Shown here: positions 8,192-15,566 of the stretch, one piece after another | Numbering within the stretch: the first letter of the stretch is position 1 | Layout: each line of letters begins with the position of its first letter | Assembly (NCBI GenBank): GCA_946415665.1 | Contig: CAMKTI010000006.1 | Location: forward strand, 1-29,013 | DNA from: an uncultured Clostridia bacterium | GTDB lineage: Bacteria; Bacillota; Clostridia; Lachnospirales; CAMVHY01 | Length of the DNA: 29,013 nucleotides | Direction of reading: 5' to 3' | The notes under the pieces: model-generated | The model's database searches: none | Told to the model about the DNA's origin: nothing | What the model saw: the letters and a program-made list of their open reading frames with translations, nothing else | Position numbers and translations under genes: made by a program

Positions 8192-8616
8192 ATGGAAAGA
8201 TCATTTTTCTTTTTTGATTCTTTATCTGGACCAAATGGCCCTAACCAGAAAACCAAAAGCATGGCAACAAGTATTACCAATAACGATGCCACAATTCCAC
8301 AAACAATTGTCGATGCCAAATGCCAATGCAAAATTAAACTTAGCGCAAACAATGTGGGCGTAGAAAAAACAACAGTATAAATTGGTAATAAACAAATAAC
8401 TTGCCAGATTTTAAGTTGTTTCACCCACTTAACGCGTTTTGCAAGCCACTTCTTGCCCTTAGGAAATAAAAACAAAATAAACATCATCGGAAAGGTAACT
8501 GCTGAAAGTATTCCAAAAATAACACTTAAAATAGGAGCTAAAATTGCTGAAATAATAAGGAAAACAAAAAACATACAAAGATTTGCTCCTATTTTTTTCG
8601 CAATCAACGTAGTCAT
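8092..8616 (-). CDS. Multi-spanning membrane protein, paralogue B (C-terminus altered by repeat)
   Basis: This 174-residue paralogue of the 7173-7745 product has hydrophobic segments at about residues 12-35, 37-52, 72-88, 89-118 and 112-128. Its polar tail is SKVAKQQQIN...KPLSSESHSVYKK. The shared core is FALSLILHWHLASTIV. The ATG at 8616 has AGAGGTGAT upstream and a strong promoter behind it. The tail is encoded by the second copy of an 85-bp repeat. Reading into the first copy shifts frame and ends the protein at VYKK. Without the duplication the frame would close as SHSNKFTEHE, so the present C-terminus is secondary and the original stop is probably at about 8000. No conserved catalytic motif is visible and the function is unknown. 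Confidence 0.8.
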   Translation of the reverse strand: MTTLIAKKIGANLCMFFVFLIISAILAPILSVIFGILSAVTFPMMFILFLFPKGKKWLAKRVKWVKQLKIWQVICLLPIYTVVFSTPTLFALSLILHWHLASTIVCGIVASLLVILVAMLLVFWLGPFGPDKESKKKNDLSMFTGSKVAKQQQINRNINERKPLSSESHSVYKK

Positions 8617-8669
8617 AAAAAATCACCTCTAAAATTTATTAAAAAAACAAAAAACATTGTTATGTATTC

Positions 8670-8698
8670 ATTTTACAATAAATTTTTTTGTTTGTCAA
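8670..8698 (-). promoter_or_regulatory. Sigma-A promoter of paralogue B
   Basis: TTGACA (8698-8693) and TAAAAT (8675-8670) are separated by exactly 17 bases on the minus strand, about 50 bases before the ATG. Its sequence closely matches the promoter at 2991-3019, including the TTGACAAACAA block and TTATTG just before the -10. Confidence 0.75.
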
Positions 8699-8830
8699 GA
8701 TATAAATTATTTTTTTGTGAATTTTGATCGATGCTAAACATGTGTTTTATAAACATTGTATTGCTTTAGATTGTTTAAAAAAATTCATGACAAAAAAATA
8801 TCGCTAGTTAATGGCGATGTTTTTTGATGA

Positions 8831-8859
8831 TTGATTTTTGCTTTATAGCAGAATATATT
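8831..8859 (+). promoter_or_regulatory. Likely promoter of the M24 peptidase gene
   Basis: TTGATT (8831-8836) and TATATT (8854-8859) have a 17-base spacer on the plus strand, about 40 bases upstream of the TTG start. It overlaps a TTTATAGCA...TGCTATAAA inverted repeat (about 8842-8876) that could be an operator; no regulator is known. Confidence 0.5.
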
Positions 8860-8872
8860 TTTTTGGTGCTAT
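8857..8872 (+). repeat. 16-bp inverted repeat flanking the M24 peptidase gene, left arm
   Basis: ATTTTTTTGGTGCTAT at 8857-8872 is repeated exactly in inverted orientation at 10050-10065, just beyond the peptidase stop. Runs of A continue the match loosely on the inner side. The GGTGCTAT core is not simple AT filler. It may be chance, a relic of a mobile unit, or a paired regulatory site. Confidence 0.6.
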
Positions 8873-8898
8873 AAAAATTTCTGGGAGAGTGAGAGAAA

Positions 8899-9987
8899 TT
8901 GTTTGAAAATAAAATGATGCGCGTAATTGATTTGATGCGTGAAAAAAATATAAACCAGATTTTAATTTCTAATCCGTTCGATATTTTTTATTTAACTGGA
9001 CAATTTATTGATCCGGGTGACAGATTTTTTTGCTTATATTTAAATTTTGATGGAACAAAGAAATTATTTGCAAACAAAATTTTTAATCTCGAAAATAAAG
9101 TTATGGATGAAATAGAAACGGTTATTTATTCTGATGACAATGATCCAATACAAATTTTTTTTAACGAAATAAAAAAGTATCGTGGAGAAAAAATTTTGAT
9201 TGACAAAAATTTGCCAGCGCGTTTTTTTTTGCCGATAATAAGCAAACGGCTTGATACAAAAAAAATTTTTATCAGCGACATTTTAGAACATGCACGTCTA
9301 ATAAAAACGTCGGAAGAAATAAATTTTATGCGTGAATGTTCAGCTTTAAATGATAAAGTTATGAGCTTGCTAATCAAAAATATTTACGAAAGTCAAAGCG
9401 AACTTGAGCTCGAAGAAATTTTAAGGCGGATAAAAAAAGATTTAAACATCGAAAAATTTTCGTTTGAGCCAATAATTGCTTTTGGAAAAAACGCAGCTGA
9501 ACCGCATCATGTCCCAAATCAAACAAAATTAAGATCTGGAGATTGTATCGTAATTGATATTGGATTTATAAAAAATAATTATTGTTCCGACATGACACGA
9601 ACGTTTTTTTATAAATATGTATCTGAATTTGATAAAAAAATTTATGATATTGTCTTAGAAGCGAATTTGTCTGCGATAAAAAAAATTAAACCCGGAGTAA
9701 AATTTAGAGACATAGATTTAACAGCTCGCAATTTTATAAAACAAAATGGCTACGAAAAAAATTTTATTCATACAACGGGACATTCAATCGGATTAGAATG
9801 TCATGAATTTGGAACAGTAGGTTTTCGCAATCAAGAAGAAATAAAAGAAAATATGATTTTTTCGGTCGAACCCGGAATTTATCTGAAAAATAAACTTGGG
9901 GTCAGAATAGAGGATTTGATCTTAGTAAATAAAAATGGATGCGAAGTATTGAATAAATTTGACAAGCAAATAAAAATAATTGGTTGA
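8899..9987 (+). CDS. Xaa-Pro peptidase, M24 family
   Basis: The 362-residue protein has a creatinase-type N-terminal domain (about 1-130) and a pita-bread M24 metallopeptidase domain (about 138-360). All five dinuclear-metal ligands are present: Asp220 (IVIDIGF), Asp231 (CSDMTRTF), His295 (TTGHSIGL), Glu324 (FSVEPGIYL) and Glu338 (GVRIEDL). Such enzymes are cytosolic and remove an N-terminal residue before proline or split Xaa-Pro dipeptides. The length is normal for the short clostridial/bacillar form. The start is probably the TTG at 8899, since GGGAG lies 11 bases upstream and the next in-frame ATG (8914) is poorly spaced. The gene stands alone between its own promoter and a bidirectional terminator. 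I cannot tell aminopeptidase P from prolidase by sequence alone. Confidence 0.92.
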   Translation: MFENKMMRVIDLMREKNINQILISNPFDIFYLTGQFIDPGDRFFCLYLNFDGTKKLFANKIFNLENKVMDEIETVIYSDDNDPIQIFFNEIKKYRGEKILIDKNLPARFFLPIISKRLDTKKIFISDILEHARLIKTSEEINFMRECSALNDKVMSLLIKNIYESQSELELEEILRRIKKDLNIEKFSFEPIIAFGKNAAEPHHVPNQTKLRSGDCIVIDIGFIKNNYCSDMTRTFFYKYVSEFDKKIYDIVLEANLSAIKKIKPGVKFRDIDLTARNFIKQNGYEKNFIHTTGHSIGLECHEFGTVGFRNQEEIKENMIFSVEPGIYLKNKLGVRIEDLILVNKNGCEVLNKFDKQIKIIG

Positions 9988-10100
9988 TTAAATAGTATTC
10001 GGCAAAAAAAAATTGAGTTACAGGAGTAAAGTTGAAGAATGAGTTTTTAATAGCACCAAAAAAATAATTTTGATTTATAAAATTTGCTATGCAAACCAAA

Positions 10101-10126
10101 AAACTACACGCTGCAACATGTAGTTT
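10101..10126. terminator. Bidirectional terminator between convergent genes
   Basis: AAACTACA (10101-10108) pairs with TGTAGTTT (10119-10126) around a 10-base loop. A-rich sequence lies on the left and a T-run on the right, so it suits both the M24 peptidase gene and the TPR gene coming from the other side. Confidence 0.8.
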
Positions 10127-10158
10127 TTTTTATTTGATTTTATTAGCTCAATTTTAAT

Positions 10159-11373
10159 CTATTCCGCGACAGAATTTATTTTGTCCAAATAAGAACTTAT
10201 TTTATCTTTAAAAGTCCCATCGTCAAATAACAAAGCCTTATTAAAATTATTTTTCGCTTGCTCATAATTTTTCTGTCTATAAAATTTTAAAGCATTTTCA
10301 TAATAATATCTTGCTGCGCGAAAATAAATTTTATTTTTTAATTCTATCGCTCCATCTGGCAAATTTTCTTCCTGCTCAAAATTAATATTTAAAATTAAAT
10401 CTCCAGCTTCTACAAATTTATTTTTTTTATATAAATCTTCAGCTTCCGCCAATAATTTTTTATTTTCCTCAAGCAAAATTTTTTTTTCGAGCTCGATATT
10501 TTTTTTCAACAAATCATCATTTTCTTTTTTAACCGCGGGCAATTTTTCATTTAAGCTATTATAATTTTCTTGTATGACATCCAATTCTTTTTCGAGATTT
10601 TTTATAATCCTATTCTTATTATTTATTTGCGTCGGAAAAATTAATACATAAATCATCACGCCAGAAAAAATCATCCCTAAAAGAAAAATTATTATTGCTG
10701 GAAAGTTAAATATCTGTGCGTAATTTTTTTTAACTAAATTTTTATTTTGTTTGGATTCATGAATTTCATCGGCAATAAAATTTTTATAATATTTATTTGC
10801 TAGCAAATTAGATTTATCTATAAATAAAACTCGATCCAATAATTTTTGTGCTTCCGATTTTTTTTCTTGATATAAATAACATAAAGCCAATAAATTTAGC
10901 GCATCAACAAAATTCGGATTTAACTCTAAACTTTTTTTTAAATTAATAACTCCCATGTCATCATTATTTTGCTTTATATATTCCAAGCCTAAATTATAAA
11001 ATTTAATTGCTTCGTTATACATATCCAAAATTTTTGGATTTTCTTGTGCCGCCAAAATATATTTTTCTGCTAAATTATTTTTTTCAATCGAATTACTTAT
11101 TACCCAATGTTTTAACGCATCTGCAATTTTTCCTGTTTTAAAATAAATAAGCCCTAATAAATTTTGGGCATTTATATTTTTTCGAGATAAAAGCAAACTT
11201 TTTTCCAGATTTTTTTTTGCTGTGTATAAATTATTTTTTTTCGTTTCTCGAAGTGCACGATTATAAAATACGTCTGATAAGTCGATTACTTTTTTCCAAA
11301 AAACTAAATTCGATTTACAAAACGGGCAAACTTTACATTTCATAATTTTATTTTGACAAAACGGACATCTCAT
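10159..11373 (-). CDS. Zinc-ribbon, TPR and coiled-coil membrane protein
   Basis: The 404-residue product starts with a zinc ribbon (C3, C6, C16, C19). Tetratricopeptide-like helices follow at about 33-200, including AEKYILAAQENP and YNLGLEYIKQNN...LNPNFVDALNLLAL. There is one membrane helix at about 224-247, a Lys/Glu-rich coiled coil at about 252-315, and a second TPR block at about 315-400 (AARYYYENALKFYRQKNYEQ). With the zinc ribbon inside the cell and one span, the C-terminal TPRs would lie outside. This layout fits a scaffold that holds protein partners on both faces of the membrane. AAAGGAG lies about 9 bases before the ATG. The small gene upstream ends 6 bases earlier, indicating one operon. 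The partners and pathway are unknown. Confidence 0.82.
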   Translation of the reverse strand: MRCPFCQNKIMKCKVCPFCKSNLVFWKKVIDLSDVFYNRALRETKKNNLYTAKKNLEKSLLLSRKNINAQNLLGLIYFKTGKIADALKHWVISNSIEKNNLAEKYILAAQENPKILDMYNEAIKFYNLGLEYIKQNNDDMGVINLKKSLELNPNFVDALNLLALCYLYQEKKSEAQKLLDRVLFIDKSNLLANKYYKNFIADEIHESKQNKNLVKKNYAQIFNFPAIIIFLLGMIFSGVMIYVLIFPTQINNKNRIIKNLEKELDVIQENYNSLNEKLPAVKKENDDLLKKNIELEKKILLEENKKLLAEAEDLYKKNKFVEAGDLILNINFEQEENLPDGAIELKNKIYFRAARYYYENALKFYRQKNYEQAKNNFNKALLFDDGTFKDKISSYLDKINSVAE

Positions 11374-11379
11374 ACAAAA

Positions 11380-11538
11380 TTACTCCTTTATTTTCGAATA
11401 AATCCGATTTAGCAAATCAATAATCTCCTTTAAAAAATCAAGGATATCCTTAGTATTGGAGACTTCTAATTCCTCTTCAACATCATCCAATTCTTTAATC
11501 AAATTAAAATTAGATAGCTCTTTTTCAAAATCTATCAA
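11380..11538 (-). CDS. Small acidic helical protein, operon partner of the TPR protein
   Basis: This 52-residue protein is rich in Asp, Glu, Leu and Ile (FEKELSNFNLIKELDDVEEE, then DILDFLKEIIDLLNRIYSKI). It predicts two amphipathic helices. I choose the TTG at 11538 because AAAGGAG lies 11 bases upstream; the earlier in-frame TTG at 11568 lies before that ribosome binding site. The gap to the TPR gene is 6 bases, so the pair is probably co-translated and the products may interact. No family is recognised. Confidence 0.65.
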   Translation of the reverse strand: MIDFEKELSNFNLIKELDDVEEELEVSNTKDILDFLKEIIDLLNRIYSKIKE

Positions 11539-11659
11539 ATTGATACACACTCCTTTTTTTTTATACAAATAAAAACATATTTATGTAAATTATATACCTT
11601 GATACAAAAACAATGGCTTTTACTGTAACTTTTAGTTTTAAAAATGTAAAACTTTTTTG

Positions 11660-11688
11660 TTGTAAACCGAAAATTTGTTAATTATAAT
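11660..11688 (+). promoter_or_regulatory. Possible sigma-A promoter of spo0A
   Basis: TTGTAA (11660-11665) and a perfect TATAAT (11683-11688) are separated by 17 bases on the plus strand. I found no convincing sigma-H promoter or Spo0A box between here and the start. Confidence 0.5.
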
Positions 11689-11776
11689 TCCTTTTATTGG
11701 TACCGATAATGTCAATTCAAAAATATTTAGCGCTAAATAAAAACAAAATAAGCTAATTTTTTTGGAGGGAAAATTT

Positions 11777-12568
11777 TTGAATAAAATCCGAGTTTTATTC
11801 GCTGACGACAATAAAGAATTTTGTGACGTTGTCGGGAATTATTTAAACAAGCAAAAAGATATCGAAATAGTAAGTTTGGCATATGACGGTATGACCGCTT
11901 ATAACCAAATTTGCAATTTGAAACCGGATGTTGTTGTCTTGGACGGTGTTATGCCAAAATTTGATGGGCTTGAGGTTTTAGAAAAATTAAATATTAAAAA
12001 AAACCATGAAAACAGTCCAACATGTATTATAGTTTCTCCGTTATCACAAGAAAAAATAGCCCAAAGAGCTATCGAACTCGGAGCAGATTATTATATACTC
12101 AAACCATTTGATATAGAATTTCTGCTCAAACGAATAAGAGAACTCAATAATAATATATTGCCTGGCAAAAATATTTTATTCAAAACAAGCATGCAAAACT
12201 TAAAAAATTATCATTTAGAATCTGATATAACAGAAATTTTGCATAACATCGGAATTCCAGCAAATATTCGCGGGTATAATTATATTCGTGATGCGATAGT
12301 AATGTCGGTAAAAGATGCTGGGATATTAAATTATGTTACAAAAGAACTTTATCCGTCAGTTGCAAAAAAATATAACACAACATCAAGTCGGGTTGAACGT
12401 GCGATTAGACATGCAATAGAAGTTGCTTGGGATCGTGGAAAATCACAAGAAATAGACAAATATTTTGGATACACAATAAATATTAACAAAGGCAAACCGA
12501 CGAACAGTGAATTTATTGCTCTTATTTCAGATAAATTAAGACTCGAACTACAAAAATTTAAGAATTGA
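11777..12568 (+). CDS. spo0A: Sporulation master response regulator Spo0A
   Basis: The 263-residue protein has a receiver domain (1-125) with the acidic pocket Asp10/Asp11, phosphoacceptor Asp56 in VVVLDGVMP and Lys109 in ILKPF. The Spo0A-specific DNA-binding domain (about 145-260) follows, with the near-invariant blocks ITEILHNIGIPANIRGY, VTKELYPSVAKKYNTT, SRVERAIRHAIEVAW and KGKPTNSEFIALISDKLRL. When phosphorylated it switches on entry into sporulation by binding 0A boxes. The start is the TTG at 11777, 7 bases after GGAGGG; the TTG at 11762 overlaps that site. The usual upstream neighbour spoIVB is absent; a divergent TPR operon lies there instead. A subtilase gene follows 68 bases downstream. 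All residues needed for activity appear intact. Confidence 0.97.
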   Translation: MNKIRVLFADDNKEFCDVVGNYLNKQKDIEIVSLAYDGMTAYNQICNLKPDVVVLDGVMPKFDGLEVLEKLNIKKNHENSPTCIIVSPLSQEKIAQRAIELGADYYILKPFDIEFLLKRIRELNNNILPGKNILFKTSMQNLKNYHLESDITEILHNIGIPANIRGYNYIRDAIVMSVKDAGILNYVTKELYPSVAKKYNTTSSRVERAIRHAIEVAWDRGKSQEIDKYFGYTININKGKPTNSEFIALISDKLRLELQKFKN

Positions 12569-12636
12569 TATCACAAAAAAATAATTTTTCATATTATAAA
12601 TTTGACGGATTATAAAACAGGAACTGATTTGCGATC

Positions 12637-13758
12637 ATGAAAAATTATTTAAATTATATTATAAAATATATTTTGGATAAAGATCTGGAAAAAAAAATTA
12701 AGAGCATCGGCAAAGTAAAATATGATTTGCCGTTTATAAAAAGTTTTGTTCTTGAAATCGAAAATAAAGACAAAAATATTTTGCAATCTGTGTGCGATCC
12801 AAAATTAATTTATAAAAACACGAGCATAACCGCGCAAATAAATATCGCAAAAAAAACAGTCAATGCTGATTTTGTAAATAAAAATGGTTATACGGGAAAA
12901 AATATAAATATATGTTTACTTGACACAGGAATTTCACCCATAAAAGATTTTATTTATCCCAAAAACAGAATAATTTTTTTCAAAGATTTTATTAATAACA
13001 AATCAATCCCTTATGATGACAACGGACACGGAACACACGTCGCAGGAATTATTGCTGGCAATGGTTTTTTGTCACAAAAAAAATATTCTGGTATTGCACC
13101 GGATGCAAATATTATTTGTCTTAAAATTTTAGATTCAGAGGGCAAAGGAAATAGTGCCGACGTTTTAGCCGGACTTCAATGGGTCGCCGATAATAAAAAA
13201 AAATTTAATATAAAAATAATAAATTTATCGGTTGGCTCAAAAGATGACGGCTCTGAAGATCCATTAATTAATGCGGTTGAAAATTTATGGGACAACGGAA
13301 TCACAGTTGTAATTGCCGCAGGAAATAATGGCCCTGAAAAATCAAGCGTGACATCTCCGGGAACAAGCAAAAAAGTTATAACTGTTGGAGCATCTGATGA
13401 TAATAAAACTGTAAATATTTTCGGAGACAGCTTAATAAATTTTTCGGGGCGCGGCCCTACTTCCAAATGTGTAATAAAACCTGATGTAATTGCACCGGGA
13501 GCAGATATTGTTTCGTGTCGAAGCCTCGAGGCAAAAAATTTAAATTTGCTTGATAATAATTATGCGATTATGAGCGGAACTTCGATGGCGACACCGATTG
13601 TTTCCGGTGCAATTGCTTTATTACTTGAAAAAAATCCTGAGCTGACTCCGAATCAAATAAAATTAAAATTAAAAAATAGCACGGTTGATTTAAATTATTC
13701 GCGTAATCAACAAGGTTGGGGTTTGATAGATATAAAAAAATTTGTTTTGGGAGCTTAA
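12637..13758 (+). CDS. Subtilisin-like serine peptidase (S8), cytoplasmic AprX-like
   Basis: The 373-residue protein carries a complete S8 triad: Asp96 (LLDTGIS), His131 (DNGHGTHVAG) and Ser316 (MSGTSMATP), with oxyanion Asn230 (AAGNNGP). A short N-terminal region (1-85) could act as a prodomain, but there is no signal peptide, as in the intracellular AprX-type subtilases. Its target is unknown. The ribosome binding site before the ATG is weak (AGGA 12 bases away), hinting at low expression or coupling to spo0A, which ends 68 bases upstream without a clear terminator. A small gene starts 4 bases after the stop. Its position behind spo0A raises the idea of a sporulation role, but that is inference only. 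Confidence 0.9.
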   Translation: MKNYLNYIIKYILDKDLEKKIKSIGKVKYDLPFIKSFVLEIENKDKNILQSVCDPKLIYKNTSITAQINIAKKTVNADFVNKNGYTGKNINICLLDTGISPIKDFIYPKNRIIFFKDFINNKSIPYDDNGHGTHVAGIIAGNGFLSQKKYSGIAPDANIICLKILDSEGKGNSADVLAGLQWVADNKKKFNIKIINLSVGSKDDGSEDPLINAVENLWDNGITVVIAAGNNGPEKSSVTSPGTSKKVITVGASDDNKTVNIFGDSLINFSGRGPTSKCVIKPDVIAPGADIVSCRSLEAKNLNLLDNNYAIMSGTSMATPIVSGAIALLLEKNPELTPNQIKLKLKNSTVDLNYSRNQQGWGLIDIKKFVLGA

Positions 13759-13762
13759 AAAT

Positions 13763-14179
13763 ATGATTTATCAAGTTGCTGAAATGTTTAATGATAAAAA
13801 TAAAATTAGCGCTGATTTAAACGAAGCAGTCGAAACAATAAAAAATATGTTTTATAAAAAATATTTTGAGCCCGTAATAAATATCATGGAAAAAGAACAA
13901 AGAGAATTAGATTTGCATGAACCAAAGGAAATAAAATTATTAAAAGCGTTGGAGCCATTTTTAAATTCAAACGAAAAAATTTTGGTAAATAAAATTACGC
14001 ATTGTATAACCGCAACAAAAATAATTAATAAATTAAACACGCAAATAAAAATTACGGCTCAGCAAAATAATTCTGAACATAGCGACGGAATTTATGATTT
14101 AGATCAAGATTGTTTAGCAAAAAAAAATAATAATTTGATGACGATGGCATTAATTTTTGCTTTGAGTGGTATGTATTAA
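13763..14179 (+). CDS. Small helical protein coupled to the subtilase gene
   Basis: No family is recognised. The 138-residue product is helical and charged (EAVETIKNMFYKKYFEPVIN, LHEPKEIKLLKALEPFL). It has an acidic, Asn-rich stretch at about 105-125 (SEHSDGIYDLDQDC) and a short hydrophobic end (LMTMALIFALSGMY). The start is the ATG at 13763, 9 bases after GGGAG and 4 bases past the subtilase stop; an in-frame start at 13742 would overlap the subtilase and ignores this site. A strong terminator follows. The tight coupling suggests it works with the subtilase, for instance as inhibitor, adaptor or substrate; this is not shown by the sequence. Confidence 0.75.
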   Translation: MIYQVAEMFNDKNKISADLNEAVETIKNMFYKKYFEPVINIMEKEQRELDLHEPKEIKLLKALEPFLNSNEKILVNKITHCITATKIINKLNTQIKITAQQNNSEHSDGIYDLDQDCLAKKNNNLMTMALIFALSGMY

Positions 14180-14237
14180 AAAAATAAATCGACACAAAAA
14201 ATAAACAATGAGCATAAAAATTTTTTTATACAAAAAC

Positions 14238-14270
14238 AAGGCGCTTAAAAAATAAGCGTCTTATTTTTTT
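14238..14270 (+). terminator. Rho-independent terminator of the spo0A-subtilase region
   Basis: AAGGCGCTTA (14238-14247) pairs with TAAGCGTCTT (14253-14262), 10 bp with one G-U, around an A5 loop and followed by TATTTTTTT. It ends the transcript of the small gene at 13763. Confidence 0.85.
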
Positions 14271-14366
14271 GACATATTTAACACATAAAAAACGGTGTTC
14301 ATAATTTATATTTTTTGATTCTATTTTTCAATCAGTAAACAGACAAAAATTTTTGTTATATGTAAT

Positions 14367-14395
14367 TTGTTTTTATTTGTCATTTGTGAGATAAT
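14367..14395 (+). promoter_or_regulatory. Promoter of the orphan gene at 14432
   Basis: TTGTTT (14367-14372) and GATAAT (14390-14395) are 17 bases apart, about 37 bases before the ATG. The same TTGTTT-17-(T/G)ATAAT arrangement precedes the repeat-protein gene at 18585. Confidence 0.55.
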
Positions 14396-14431
14396 TAACG
14401 AGGCTTTTATTTTAAATTTAGGTGATTAGAT

Positions 14432-15562
14432 ATGAATGAAAATAAAGTTGATCTGAGTAATATTATTAGATTTGATAAGGCTAAAGGTAGTTTATCATAC
14501 AAGAAAGTTGCAAAATCGTTGAAATGCCTTTTTGATAATCAATTTGAAATTAAAAATTATTATGACTATAACAATGAAAAGAAATATAAACGTGTTATTC
14601 TAACGCTTGGGGATTATGAATGCGTACATAGTCTGTGCGATTTATTAAATATAAAACTGGAAAATTTTTCGCCGAAAGAATATACTCTGCCGATTAATAG
14701 TGACTACTATCTATATCCTGATCCTGTAAATTCGATCCCAGATACATATTTTAAGATTGATGATTTTGAAAGATTGCAGCGCTGTATTATAGAAAAATTA
14801 GCAAGTAGGAAATTAATCCAAATTGGTTTGGATAAAAAATTGAATCAAAAAACTGTTTGTGTAACAGAGAAAGGTTATTTTAAAATACTTTGTCAATTTC
14901 CTTCGTTTGTTAAAAATTACCTTTCGACAAAAACAAAGGCGACAAAAAGACTTGAGAATTTATTTAAAAGAAAAGTGTTTTATAAAATTAATGATTTAGC
15001 ACAAAATAAAGTAGCCATAGACAAATTAAAAAATGGTGTTGAACATCTAGCAAAATTAAAATTTTTATCAATGCTGAAAAACACGGCACAAACTGTAAAA
15101 AATACGCAAGCAATCCACAAGCTTGATCTTGTTATAAAAAGAAACGTGTTTCATAAAATTAACAATATGCGACTAAAAAAAAATAATCTTGAACAAGAAA
15201 GTCAAATTTCAATACAACAACACGATAAAAACAAAGAAGATAATAAACCAAAAAAATCACTGAGGAAAAAATTAATCATTGGTAGTTGTATCACTTTGAT
15301 TCTTTCACTTGCTATTTTATATTTTAATCTTATTGCAGGCATAATTAGCTTTGCGATTGGAGCTTGCGTTTTAGTTATATATGGGATTTACAAATCAAAA
15401 TCAAATAAAATACAAGACAGTCCGAAAATTTTATTAAACGTTCCGATAAAGACAAATACAACACAAACATTAGGTAATTATATTATAAAAAGCCAAGATA
15501 TGAATCATGTTCCTAAAGTCAAACGCAACGCTTTGCCAAACTTATTAAATAGTGAAATATAA
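14432..15562 (+). CDS. Orphan protein with internal repeat and C-terminal transmembrane hairpin
   Basis: No family is recognised. The 376-residue product has a mixed N-terminal domain (about 1-165) with aromatic-rich stretches (NYYDYNNEKKY, SDYYLYPDP). A basic helical region follows with a 13-residue repeat, LFKRKVFYKINDL (about 177-189) and VIKRNVFHKINNM (about 234-246). A polar Lys/Asn/Gln linker precedes two hydrophobic helices at about 281-298 and 300-320. A polar tail of about 55 residues ends it. There is no signal peptide. AGGTGATT precedes the ATG. It has its own promoter and ends 4 bases from the convergent rluB stop with no terminator between. The membrane hairpin plus long polar arms recalls the product of 1277-2860, though I see no clear sequence similarity. 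Confidence 0.8.
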   Translation: MNENKVDLSNIIRFDKAKGSLSYKKVAKSLKCLFDNQFEIKNYYDYNNEKKYKRVILTLGDYECVHSLCDLLNIKLENFSPKEYTLPINSDYYLYPDPVNSIPDTYFKIDDFERLQRCIIEKLASRKLIQIGLDKKLNQKTVCVTEKGYFKILCQFPSFVKNYLSTKTKATKRLENLFKRKVFYKINDLAQNKVAIDKLKNGVEHLAKLKFLSMLKNTAQTVKNTQAIHKLDLVIKRNVFHKINNMRLKKNNLEQESQISIQQHDKNKEDNKPKKSLRKKLIIGSCITLILSLAILYFNLIAGIISFAIGACVLVIYGIYKSKSNKIQDSPKILLNVPIKTNTTQTLGNYIIKSQDMNHVPKVKRNALPNLLNSEI

Positions 15563-15566
15563 TCAT

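Larger units (their letters stand above)
7173..8820 (-). repeat. Tandem segmental duplication: hairpin, promoter and membrane-protein gene
   Basis: Two diverged units of roughly 800 bases lie head to tail, 7173-7974 and 8092-8820. Each holds, in minus-strand order, a CGCTA...TAGCG-type hairpin, a block reading TTCACAAAAAAATAATTT, a TTGACAAACAA promoter block and the membrane-protein gene. Similarity covers both coding and non-coding parts. The hairpin at 8798-8820 has no minus-strand gene in front of it, so it is either a leftover of an earlier unit or an insulator. Confidence 0.85.

Noticed and set aside
7998..8234. A 78-codon minus-strand frame overlapping paralogue B
   Set aside because: It is the shifted second reading of the 85-bp repeat; it has no ribosome binding site and records the ancestral C-terminus, not a separate protein.
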